DNA from: a virus
Length of the DNA stretch: 22,531 nt
Strand: one strand, 5' to 3'
Virus record (IMG/VR): IMGVR_UViG_3300027971_000240
Coordinates: 1 to 22,531 of that record
Part shown: positions 14,670-21,010 of the stretch, piece after piece
How positions within the stretch are numbered: position 1 is the first letter of the stretch
Layout of the letters: every line of letters starts with the position of its first letter
The notes under the pieces: generated by a model
The model's database searches: none
The model's input: only the letters and a program-made list of their open reading frames with translations
Told to the model about the DNA's origin: nothing
Translations under genes and position numbers: made by a program

Positions 14670-14805
14670 TTTTTGTCTCCAGTTTAGCTATCAAGTCAAT
14701 GTGGTGCTGTAACGTGCGCGCAGCGGCGTTAGCGTCTTTGCGGTGAATTTTCACTATAGATCGCGCCGCTTTGAGTTGCGCTTTCCACAGGTCTAGTCTG
14801 GTCAT
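14638..14805 (-). CDS. 55-aa basic helical protein, unknown
   Basis: ATG at 14805-14803 overlaps the helicase stop (ATGA), with GGAGG 8 bases upstream inside the helicase gene; TGA at 14640-14638. Product starts MTRLDLWKAQLKAARSIVKI and continues HRKDANAAARTLQHHIDLIA, a basic amphipathic helix pair ending KTKR. The strong ribosome site and coupling to the helicase support expression. The net positive charge fits nucleic-acid contact, but no family is recognised. Its 3' end overlaps the next gene by 32 bp in a different frame, an unusually long overlap for this operon. Confidence 0.66.
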   Translation of the reverse strand: MTRLDLWKAQLKAARSIVKIHRKDANAAARTLQHHIDLIAKLETKIGNHLAKTKR

Positions 14806-16139
14806 TTAAGTTCCTCCATTGCAATATCCGACACCGCCCGCTTGTCATGCAAGGCAGCAAAAATTTTCTCGTCAACCGTTTTGTTGGTCAGCATCACGTA
14901 GCACCACACAGCGTGTGCTTGGCCTGAGCGGTGCAAACGACCAATGGTTTGTTCGTACAACTCCAAACTCCACGGCAGGGACAGAAACACCATGTGACAC
15001 CCACCAAACTGGAGGTTGAGCCCGTGGCCGGCTGACTTTGGATGGACGGCCAGTAGCCTGACTTGTCCTGCATTCCATCGCTCGATGGCTCGGTCGTCGT
15101 CAAGGGTTGTGACGTTGAACCGGCGCTTGAGTTCGGCAAGCTCTTCTTGGTACTGGTAAACAATGATGGTATTTGCGTGTTGGTTCTCATCAAGCAACTC
15201 CTCCAAGCGATCAAATTTGTGCGGGCTAAACCAGACCGCAGTTGTAGTAGAGTCAAACTTGCCGGGTACGTCAGACGCTGTTTTGCGTGTGTCGTAAACG
15301 AACCCGCTGGCCATTTGTTGCAACTTGCCGGTCACCACGCCCGCATTTATCGCAGTGACGTCCAGCGCTTGAAAGTCCTTCTTCATCTTTTCGTAGGGCT
15401 TGCGGTCGCTCAGGTCGCAGCGCACCTCGACGACGTGCAACGGGGGCAGCTTGTCTTTGTACTCGCCCGGTTCCAATACAAACGTCGCTGGCTTGATCTT
15501 GTCCATGACCTTGGCCAGTGAGCCGACCCGTGGCGCCCACTCGCCAAACTCCTTGTTGATCAGCACGAAATACTGCTGCATGAACGCGCCCTTGGCGCGG
15601 CCAAGCAAGCTCTGGTCAACGATCTTGCACTGGCCGAAGACGTCCTCCAAGCCGTTGCTGGTGAAGCTGCCGGTCAAGCCCCAGCGAATGGGCACGTCTT
15701 TGATGATCTTGTCGAACGCCTTGAAGCGCGCGCCTGATGGGTTCTTTAATTTTGTGAGCTCATCAAACACCAGCCCGTCCACCGGCAGGCCGTCGCCGGT
15801 AACGTCGCAAACGCCGGCCAGCCATTGCAAGTTGTCGTAGTTGATGACGATCACATTGGCGTCGCTGCTGAACACATCGTTGCGCTGCTTAGGCGTGCCG
15901 ACCGCAATGGCCAGCTTCAGGTTCTTGCTCCACTTGGGCGCTTCGATAGGCCACACGTCGGTGCAGACGCGCTTGGGCGCCACAACCAACCAACGCTTGA
16001 CGTGGCCGTCTTTGATCATGGCGTCCATGGCGGTGAGCGTGATCGCTGTTTTGCCAGCACCGACCGGAGCCAGCACCATGGCGCGGTCGTGCTCGTACAA
16101 AAAGTCAGCGGCCTGCTCTTGATAGGGCCTAAGCTGCAT
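14802..16139 (-). CDS. SNF2-type (SF2) DNA helicase/translocase
   Basis: 445 aa, a compact phage SNF2-family ATPase with both RecA-like domains and no accessory domain. Visible motifs: LRPYQEQA (3-10), Walker A APVGAGKT (24-31, K30), motif Ia VVAPKRV (52-58), motif II FDEL (125-128, D126 and E127, where the classical box is DEAH), motif III LTGSF (155-159), motif V SAGHGLNLQ (369-377) and motif VI QTIGRLHRSGQ (397-407) with its arginine fingers. It would use ATP to translocate on duplex DNA, probably in replication or recombination. In phages this gene regularly accompanies VRR-NUC, PolA, DUF2800 and primase genes; the same set is found here on both sides of the divergent promoter. It overlaps the gene before by 11 bp and the gene after by 4 bp. 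Confidence 0.93.
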   Translation of the reverse strand: MQLRPYQEQAADFLYEHDRAMVLAPVGAGKTAITLTAMDAMIKDGHVKRWLVVAPKRVCTDVWPIEAPKWSKNLKLAIAVGTPKQRNDVFSSDANVIVINYDNLQWLAGVCDVTGDGLPVDGLVFDELTKLKNPSGARFKAFDKIIKDVPIRWGLTGSFTSNGLEDVFGQCKIVDQSLLGRAKGAFMQQYFVLINKEFGEWAPRVGSLAKVMDKIKPATFVLEPGEYKDKLPPLHVVEVRCDLSDRKPYEKMKKDFQALDVTAINAGVVTGKLQQMASGFVYDTRKTASDVPGKFDSTTTAVWFSPHKFDRLEELLDENQHANTIIVYQYQEELAELKRRFNVTTLDDDRAIERWNAGQVRLLAVHPKSAGHGLNLQFGGCHMVFLSLPWSLELYEQTIGRLHRSGQAHAVWCYVMLTNKTVDEKIFAALHDKRAVSDIAMEELK

Positions 16140-16323
16140 TGTTCCACTCAGCGGCGATTTGTTTCGCGTGCTGTTCGTCTGTCACCACCGCGCCAGGCTT
16201 GTCCGGGAACGTCAACACGTTCAAACCATTGCGGTTCATCACGCCCCACCAACCCATATCGCCACCAAGGCTTTCGGCACGGTAAGGCGGGAACGCAAAA
16301 TACTTAGCGGGTAATCCATCCAT
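16129..16323 (-). CDS. 64-aa protein between nuclease and helicase, unknown
   Basis: The start at 16323 (MDGLPAKYFAFPPYRAESLG) is preferred to one 30 bases further upstream because AAGGAG lies 7 bases before it. The protein has aromatic and glycine-rich stretches (GGDMGWWGVMNRNGLNVLTF) and a helical C-terminus (TDEQHAKQIAAEWNNAA). No cysteine pairs or nuclease motifs. It overlaps the VRR-NUC gene by 20 bp and the helicase by 11 bp, so all three should be produced together; it could be a small partner of either enzyme. Function unknown. Confidence 0.7.
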   Translation of the reverse strand: MDGLPAKYFAFPPYRAESLGGDMGWWGVMNRNGLNVLTFPDKPGAVVTDEQHAKQIAAEWNNAA

Positions 16324-16573
16324 CAATCTGCTCCTTAGTCCACAAACACGCATAGCGCTGGTTCAGCAGTGCCATGTCCGACATAAAAATTTTTTGCAAG
16401 GGCGACAACCTGCCACCCTTGGTCTTCAACTCCACGAACCATGTCGTGCCATCTGGCAGGCAGGCGATCCGGTCAGCCACACCTTTGCGCCCTGGGCTGG
16501 TGAACTTCCACGTCTTGCCGCCCCTGCGCTCCACAGTCCAGACGAAGTATTTTTCGATTTCTTTTTCAAGCAT
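16304..16573 (-). CDS. VRR-NUC domain endonuclease
   Basis: 89 aa, the size of stand-alone phage VRR-NUC proteins. Motif residues in order: E3/E6 in the first helix, PGRKGVADRI (28-36 region, D34 as the metal ligand), WFVELKTKGG (45-54, E48 and K50) and LSPLQ (Q60). These form the PD-(D/E)XK-type active site used for Holliday-junction-like or structured DNA cleavage. First gene of the minus operon. No Shine-Dalgarno site precedes ATG 16573, and a promoter -10 ends only 7 bases upstream, so its transcript is likely leaderless. It is paired with the SNF2 helicase two genes downstream, a recurrent phage replication pairing. Confidence 0.92.
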   Translation of the reverse strand: MLEKEIEKYFVWTVERRGGKTWKFTSPGRKGVADRIACLPDGTTWFVELKTKGGRLSPLQKIFMSDMALLNQRYACLWTKEQIDGWITR

Positions 16574-16580
16574 GTCAAAA

Positions 16581-16591
16581 AGTTTAGCACA
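16581..16591 (-). promoter_or_regulatory. Extended -10 promoter for the minus operon
   Basis: On the minus strand the element reads TGTGCTAAACT, an extended -10 (TGn plus TAAACT). The ATG of the VRR-NUC gene follows after only TTTTGAC (7 bases), so transcription would begin on or next to the ATG. No consensus -35 lies 17 bases upstream (that position reads TAGCAC and is part of the opposite promoter), as expected for extended -10 promoters. Confidence 0.55.
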
Positions 16592-16602
16592 CTTTTATTT
16601 TT

Positions 16603-16613
16603 TGTGCTACAGT
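16603..16613 (+). promoter_or_regulatory. Extended -10 promoter for the replication operon
   Basis: The element reads TGTGCTACAGT: TGn followed by TACAGT at 16608-16613. It is the near mirror image of the minus-strand element at 16581-16591 (9 of 11 bases the same), forming a perfect TAGCACA/TGTGCTA inverted repeat with an 11-base A+T-rich centre. Transcription would start near 16620, giving a leader of about 27 bases to ATG 16647 with an AAAGGA site. The inverted repeat could also be an operator. Confidence 0.55.
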
Positions 16614-16646
16614 CAAGGCTCATCAACTTAACTAAAGGACATTTCA

Positions 16647-16937
16647 ATGAAACATCTTCTCTTGACTTTGTTGGCTGCCGCCTCTGTGGCGCACGCCGAC
16701 AATTTTGCCGAAACCGACAACCAGGCGGGCGGCAAGATCACCATCATGACTGACGTGTGTGAGGCTGACAAAGCACAGTCCCGCGCTTACTTCTACACCC
16801 GTGACGGGCTGACTGAAGAAGGCTGCTGGAAGTACGATGCTGAAACAATCGTCATCGTCTGGGAACGCCAGGGCAAGCGCCGCTATCCCATCAACATGTT
16901 CTCGCTCATGGGCGGGTATCGTAAATTTAAAGGTTGA
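16647..16937 (+). CDS. Secreted small protein with signal peptide, unknown
   Basis: 96 aa. The N-terminus MKHLLLTLLAAASVAHA is a clear Sec signal peptide with a likely cut after AHA (residue 17), leaving about 79 residues in the periplasm. The mature part has two cysteines (in MTDVCEADK and EEGCWKYD) that could form a disulfide, and beta-strand-like segments (AETIVIVWERQGKRRYPINM). The layout resembles small exported hypothetical proteins of phages and bacteria. As first gene of the early operon it may act on the envelope, for example in superinfection exclusion, but that is speculation. AAAGGA lies 8 bases before ATG 16647. Confidence 0.76.
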   Translation: MKHLLLTLLAAASVAHADNFAETDNQAGGKITIMTDVCEADKAQSRAYFYTRDGLTEEGCWKYDAETIVIVWERQGKRRYPINMFSLMGGYRKFKG

Positions 16938-16942
16938 ATCAA

Positions 16943-17101
16943 ATGGAACTGAAAATCACCACCAAAGAAGCAGAACAAATTCTGCTGGAATGGGCGCAAG
17001 CCAGATTCCCAGATGCCTTCAATTCAGTAGAAATCAAAACCTACACTTACAGCGGCGAAATCAAATTCACTAAAGAGGAAACACAAGATGCAGCACAGTA
17101 A
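16943..17101 (+). CDS. 52-aa acidic protein, unknown
   Basis: ATG 16943 follows the previous stop by 5 bases; TAA at 17099-17101 lies 14 bp inside the next gene. The protein begins MELKITTKEAEQILLEWAQA and has a second half of beta character (FNSVEIKTYTYSGEIKFT) ending in Glu/Gln-rich residues. The helix-then-two-strands pattern and the 14-bp overlap match other small genes here. The ribosome site is weak (AGGTTGAATCAA upstream), suggesting coupling to the previous gene. Function unknown. Confidence 0.66.
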   Translation: MELKITTKEAEQILLEWAQARFPDAFNSVEIKTYTYSGEIKFTKEETQDAAQ

Positions 17102-18209
17102 CATTGTTGGCGGCTCGACTGCCAAGCGCGTCATCAACTGCCCAGGCTCAGTGGCCTTGGTGCAAAAGATGCCGCCCCAGCCCAGCAACAAATACGCCGA
17201 TGAGGGCACGCTGTTGCACAACGTCATCGCTGAGATCGTGATGAGCGACAACCCGCCCGAGCACTACTTGGGCACCAAGTACGAAGACCAAATGCTCACG
17301 CAAGAGTTGATCGATAACAAGCTCAAAGTGGCCATGGCCGCGCTTGATGAGATTGACCCAACCAAGGAGATGGAAATTGAAGCTGAAACTCGCGTTGGCT
17401 TTGGCGATCTACTGCCTGGTGTGTTTGGGTCTACTGACCTTATCGGACGTATCAGAAACCGTGCAATTGTTCTTGATTGGAAGTTTGGTGATGGTGTTGC
17501 TGTGGAAGTAGAAGAGAACCCGCAGCTCATGTTCTACGCCGCCGCAGCCATGCGCACTGAAGCCGCCAAATGGGCGTTTGAAGGCGTTGATGAGATCGAG
17601 TGCGTGATCGTGCAGCCGCCACAGGTCAAGCGCTGGGTGACCACACCTAAGCGCATCGCTGAGTTTGAATTGCAGTTGGTGCAAGCCGTCAAGCTGGCGC
17701 AAAAGCCAGACGCTGAACTCAAGACCGGCGACCACTGCCGCTGGTGCGCAGCCAAGCCCATTTGCCCACAGATGACCGGCGCTGTTGACCGGGCGTTGAA
17801 GACGCAGATTGAGTCAATTGATGCGCCGGCACTTGGCGCGTACTTGGCCAACGCTGACATGCTAGAAGATTGGATTAAAGATTTGCGTGCGCTGGCGCAC
17901 CAAATCCTTGACAGCGGGGCGTCAGTTCCAGGGTATAAACTTGTGGCCAAGCGTGGCACACGTCAGTGGCTGGACAACGAGAAGGCCGCTAACGCATTGC
18001 TTAATATGGGCTTCTCACCCTACAAAGAACCCGAGGTCATTTCTCCAGCGCAAGCGGAGAAGGAACTCAAAAAGAGCAAGTTGGCGCTGCCCGACGATCT
18101 CGTCGTGTCAGTGTCATCAGGCACCACCATAGCGCCGGAGAGCGATCCCCGGCCTGCGGTGATTCAAATCGGGAAGCAGTTAACTGCAGCCCTTTCTAAA
18201 ATCAACTAA
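17088..18209 (+). CDS. DUF2800-type RecB/Cas4-like nuclease, probable Fe-S protein
   Basis: 373 aa. Order of motifs: GGSTAKRVINCPGS with C18; EGTLLHNVIAE (39-49) with H44; GVFGSTDLIG (111-120) with D117; IVLDWKFGDG (127-136) with D130 and K132; ENPQLMFYA (143-151) with Q146 and Y150. This is the RecB-family PD-(D/E)XK nuclease series. A C-terminal cluster GDHCRWCAAKPICPQM supplies C217, C220 and C226; with C18 it gives the one-plus-three cysteine arrangement that binds a 4Fe-4S cluster in Cas4/AddB-type nucleases. It would process DNA ends in replication or recombination. GAGGAA precedes ATG 17088. Membership of DUF2800 is inferred from motifs and from the usual neighbours (SSB-like gene, PolA, primase, SNF2, VRR-NUC). 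Confidence 0.87.
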   Translation: MQHSNIVGGSTAKRVINCPGSVALVQKMPPQPSNKYADEGTLLHNVIAEIVMSDNPPEHYLGTKYEDQMLTQELIDNKLKVAMAALDEIDPTKEMEIEAETRVGFGDLLPGVFGSTDLIGRIRNRAIVLDWKFGDGVAVEVEENPQLMFYAAAAMRTEAAKWAFEGVDEIECVIVQPPQVKRWVTTPKRIAEFELQLVQAVKLAQKPDAELKTGDHCRWCAAKPICPQMTGAVDRALKTQIESIDAPALGAYLANADMLEDWIKDLRALAHQILDSGASVPGYKLVAKRGTRQWLDNEKAANALLNMGFSPYKEPEVISPAQAEKELKKSKLALPDDLVVSVSSGTTIAPESDPRPAVIQIGKQLTAALSKIN

Positions 18210-18217
18210 GGACTATC

Positions 18218-18847
18218 ATGTCAAATTTAGTAGCGTTCTCTCAAGCGGGCTTGCCCGCAGTCTCCACCCTCTCAACCGCTTTGCGCGCGATCCAAGCAGA
18301 CGTGGGCCCAGCCGGCACAGTCATCCTCAAGATGGACAAGACTGGCCACTGGGTCTTCGGTGCCGATCAGACCGAAGTGGAAGACGACTCCACCTGGGCC
18401 ATCAATCCTTTCTCTTTTGTCCACGGCTTCATTGCCTGGGGCGATGGTGAAGTGCTGGCCGAGAAGATGGCGTCGGTGTCCCAACCGTTGCCCGAGCTTG
18501 ATGAAGCGCCCCCAGGTGCTAAAAAAGGCTGGGAGACACAAGTGGGCATGAGCCTCAAGTGCATCAGCGGTGAAGACAAGGGCATGGAAGCGCGGTACAC
18601 CACCACGTCAGTGGGCGGCAAACGCGCTGTGCAGACCTTGGCTGTAGCGTTGGCAGAGCAGGTCGAAAAAGACCAAGCAAAACCAGTGGCAATTGTGAAA
18701 CTCAAAAAGGATCACTACGCCCACAAGAGCTACGGCAAAATCTACACCCCGGTGTTTGAGGTGCAAGAGTGGGTCAGCATGGACGGTGAGCCTGAGGTCG
18801 CCGTTGAAGCACCCGCGCCAGCAGGTCGTCGTCGTCGGTCGGCATAA
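18218..18847 (+). CDS. Protein in the DUF2815 / ssDNA-binding slot, unknown family
   Basis: 209 aa. Located between the DUF2800 nuclease and polymerase, where comparable phages carry a DUF2815 single-stranded-DNA-binding protein. The protein has strand-rich segments (GTVILKMDKTGHWVFGAD, GWETQVGMSLKCISGEDKG), conserved-looking WAINPFSFVHGFIAWGDGE (about 67-85), and KLKKDHYAHKSYGKIYTPVF (about 167-186), all compatible with an OB-like fold. Its tail is basic (GRRRRSA) rather than the acidic tip of bacterial SSB. AAGGA lies 6 bases before the start. The family is not recognised by sequence; the role is inferred from position. The frame remains open for 37 codons beyond its TAA. Confidence 0.72.
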   Translation: MSNLVAFSQAGLPAVSTLSTALRAIQADVGPAGTVILKMDKTGHWVFGADQTEVEDDSTWAINPFSFVHGFIAWGDGEVLAEKMASVSQPLPELDEAPPGAKKGWETQVGMSLKCISGEDKGMEARYTTTSVGGKRAVQTLAVALAEQVEKDQAKPVAIVKLKKDHYAHKSYGKIYTPVFEVQEWVSMDGEPEVAVEAPAPAGRRRRSA

Positions 18848-18961
18848 TTAACCCTGGGGGGGGTTGTTAAGACAGCGTTCGAGGATGGCGACGCGCAGGA
18901 TTTTCTGGCTTTCTCCTGCGCCTTGTTGAAGCCCAAATTGAGACCCCCACCTACACAGTAG
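18848..18961 (+). other. 37-codon open stretch in frame with, and after, the stop of the 18218 gene
   Basis: The longest gene-free stretch in the window (18848-18968). After the TAA at 18845-18847 the same frame continues open to TAG at 18959-18961. Past a G8 tract (18856-18863) it reads VVKTAFEDGDAQDFLAFSCA then LLKPKLRPPPTQ, which looks like genuine protein. It has no ATG, GTG or TTG start and no ribosome site. It could be a decayed small gene, a stop-codon read-through extension, or a small gene whose start was lost through a homopolymer error at the G8 tract. Not called as a CDS. Confidence 0.35.
18893..18921 (+). other. 8-bp perfect hairpin in the intergenic stretch
   Basis: GCGCAGGA at 18893-18900 pairs perfectly with TCCTGCGC at 18914-18921 around a 13-base loop rich in T and C. 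No T run follows, so it is not a standard intrinsic terminator. It may slow RNA decay or affect expression between the SSB-slot gene and the polymerase block, or may be chance inside former coding sequence. Confidence 0.4.
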
Positions 18962-18968
18962 AGTAAAA

Positions 18969-19103
18969 ATGGACAAATGTAACTACTGCGGCGCAGTGGA
19001 ATCTGAGGTAGCAATCCTGTTCCGCTGCATATGCGCGAATTGCTATTCAGCCGCGCCGTTTGAACTTAGACGAAAAATAATTGAAGACGCGGCGGCCAAA
19101 TGA
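18969..19103 (+). CDS. 44-aa zinc-ribbon miniprotein
   Basis: ATG 18969 to TGA 19101-19103, overlapping the polymerase start as ATGA. The sequence begins MDKCNYCGAVESEVAILFRC, then ICANCY, giving C4, C7, C20, C22 and C25: two CxxC pairs about 15 residues apart, the spacing of a small zinc ribbon, followed by a charged helix (PFELRRKIIEDAAAK). It probably binds zinc and may contact the polymerase or nucleic acid. The ribosome site is weak (AGAG). The coupled junction with the polymerase and the ordered cysteines support a real gene; function unknown. Confidence 0.72.
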   Translation: MDKCNYCGAVESEVAILFRCICANCYSAAPFELRRKIIEDAAAK

Positions 19104-21010
19104 CACTCTGGGTAGACTTTGAAACCCGTAGCGCCTGCGACCTAAAAGCCGCAGGCGTTTACAACTACGCTCAAGATGCAAGTACCGAAGTGCTGTGCAT
19201 GTCTTACGCTTTTGATGACGAAGACGTCCAGACATGGCTGCCTGACCAACCCTTTCCCGCTGAAGTGTTAAATTACAAAGGTGTAATTTACGCCCACAAC
19301 GCCGCTTTTGAGCGCCTAATTTTTTGGTATGTGTTGCAGATCAACTTTGATCTGGAACAGTTCTACTGCACCGCCACCCAGGCCCGCGCCAACTGCGCGC
19401 CGGGTAGCCTTGAGGACGTGGGGCGCTTTGCTGGCGCGTCTATGAAGAAAGACCATCGCGGCTCGCAATTAATCCGCTTGCTGTGCATACCGCCATTTCG
19501 CAACGACCCTGAGCTCATGGCCGAGATGGTGGCTTATTGCGAACAAGACGTCCGCGCCATGCGCTCGATCAGCAAGGCGCTGCGGCCACTGTCTGCGGAC
19601 GAACTGCTGGACTACCACGTCAACGAGCGCATCAACGACCGGGGCGTCTTGGTCGATGTGCCCTTGTGCAAGGCGGCCATCAAGTACGCCAGCGATGAGC
19701 TCATTGAAATCGAGCAGATCGTGGCCGAGGTCACCGAAGGCGCTATCACCAGCGTGCGCAGCCCCAAGATGCGCCAGTGGGTGATCGAGCGCGTGGGCCC
19801 GCAAGCCCTCAAGCTCATGGAGACCTACAAAGACGGCGAGATGAAATATTCGATTGACAAAACTGTCAGGGCCAATTTACTAAACTGTGAGGATGTCCCA
19901 CCTTATGTTCAAGAAGTCATCCAGTGCGCCGACGACCTTTGGGCGTCGTCGGTTGCGAAGTTCAGCCGCCTTGCAAGCCTGGCAGATGTCGAGGACAACC
20001 GAGTACGAGGCGCGTTTGTATTCGCAGGCGGCAGCGCCACAGGCAGAGCCAGCAGCTATGGAGCCCAGGTTCACAATTTCACTCGCAAGTGCGCCGAATC
20101 GCCCGAAGACGTTAGAACTGCAATGGTCAGAGGCCATTCAATTGTTCCTCGATTTGGAAAGCGCGTTACTGATGTCCTCAAGGGGATGCTCAGGCCCGCA
20201 CTGATCCCCGCCAAGGGTAAGTCCTTGGTCGTGGCCGATTGGGCGGCGATAGAGGCCCGTGCCAACCCCTGGCTCTCAGGCCGAGGTGAAAACAAACTGG
20301 AATTATTTCGCACGGGCGAAGACGTATATAAAGTCAATGCCGCCGCGACTTTTGGCGTACCTTACGCAGAGATTACAAAAGACCAACGCCAGATTGGCAA
20401 GGTGCAAGAGCTCGCCTGCGGTTTTGCCGGTGGCGTGGGCGCCTTCGCTGCCATGGGCCGCGCCTATGGCGTGCAGCTCACCGAGTTTGAATCTAAGCGC
20501 ATGGTAGACGCATGGCGCAGGGCAAACCCGTGGTCGGTGCCTTACTGGCAAAACCTTGAAGAAGCCTACACCCGCGCCATGCGCAACAAGGGCCATGAGT
20601 TTAGCGCGGGCCGGGTCACCTATATGTTCGACGGCCAGCATCTCTGGTACGCTCTGCCCTCCGCGCGAGTGCTCTGCTATCCATTTGCCAAGCTGGACGC
20701 CGATGGTGTGACCTACGCCAAGGCCGCTTGGAAACCAGCAGCAGACGCAAAAGAATGGCCGCGTGCAAGGCTTTGGAAAGGCTTGGCGTGTGAGAATATC
20801 ACGCAAGCCACCGCCAATGATTTGCTGCGCCATACGCTGCGCCAGCTTGATGACGTGGTGCTCCACGTCCATGACGAGGTGGTCATTGAGACCGACCGGC
20901 CGGAGGAAATGGCCGTGCGGTTAAAAGAGGTGATGTGTACGCCACCACCATGGGCCAAGGGCTTGCCCCTTGACGCAGAGGTAAACATAATGGAAAGGTA
21001 CGGAAAATGA
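19100..21010 (+). CDS. Family A DNA polymerase with 3'-5' exonuclease
   Basis: 636 aa. Exonuclease domain: DFETRS (D6, E8), YAHNAAFER (64-72, with N67) and YCEQD (146-150, D150), the DEDD-type proofreading set. Polymerase domain: TGRASS (314-319), motif A VVADWAAIEARANPWL (377-392; D380, E385), motif B RQIGKVQELACGFAGG (430-445; R430, K434, F442) and motif C LHVHDEVVIE (588-597; H591-D592-E593). It lacks a 5'-3' exonuclease, as usual for phage PolA proteins. At the site matching E. coli F762 a Leu (L438) is seen and F442 takes the Y766 place, by my motif alignment. It would be the phage replicase. The ATG overlaps the zinc-ribbon stop, and the TGA overlaps the next start. Confidence 0.96.
   Translation: MTLWVDFETRSACDLKAAGVYNYAQDASTEVLCMSYAFDDEDVQTWLPDQPFPAEVLNYKGVIYAHNAAFERLIFWYVLQINFDLEQFYCTATQARANCAPGSLEDVGRFAGASMKKDHRGSQLIRLLCIPPFRNDPELMAEMVAYCEQDVRAMRSISKALRPLSADELLDYHVNERINDRGVLVDVPLCKAAIKYASDELIEIEQIVAEVTEGAITSVRSPKMRQWVIERVGPQALKLMETYKDGEMKYSIDKTVRANLLNCEDVPPYVQEVIQCADDLWASSVAKFSRLASLADVEDNRVRGAFVFAGGSATGRASSYGAQVHNFTRKCAESPEDVRTAMVRGHSIVPRFGKRVTDVLKGMLRPALIPAKGKSLVVADWAAIEARANPWLSGRGENKLELFRTGEDVYKVNAAATFGVPYAEITKDQRQIGKVQELACGFAGGVGAFAAMGRAYGVQLTEFESKRMVDAWRRANPWSVPYWQNLEEAYTRAMRNKGHEFSAGRVTYMFDGQHLWYALPSARVLCYPFAKLDADGVTYAKAAWKPAADAKEWPRARLWKGLACENITQATANDLLRHTLRQLDDVVLHVHDEVVIETDRPEEMAVRLKEVMCTPPPWAKGLPLDAEVNIMERYGK

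Noticed and set aside
15063-15521. Plus-strand frames opposite the SNF2 helicase
   Set aside because: The minus strand shows all helicase motifs in order; the plus frames are shadows.
16585-16609. Inverted repeat as a Rho-independent terminator
   Set aside because: It lies between two divergent operon starts, where nothing needs terminating, and has only a short 7-bp stem with an A+T loop; promoter elements explain it better.
20303-20872. 189-codon minus-strand frame inside the polymerase gene
   Set aside because: It lies opposite catalytic motifs A-C of PolA, which fix the plus-strand reading; no independent support.
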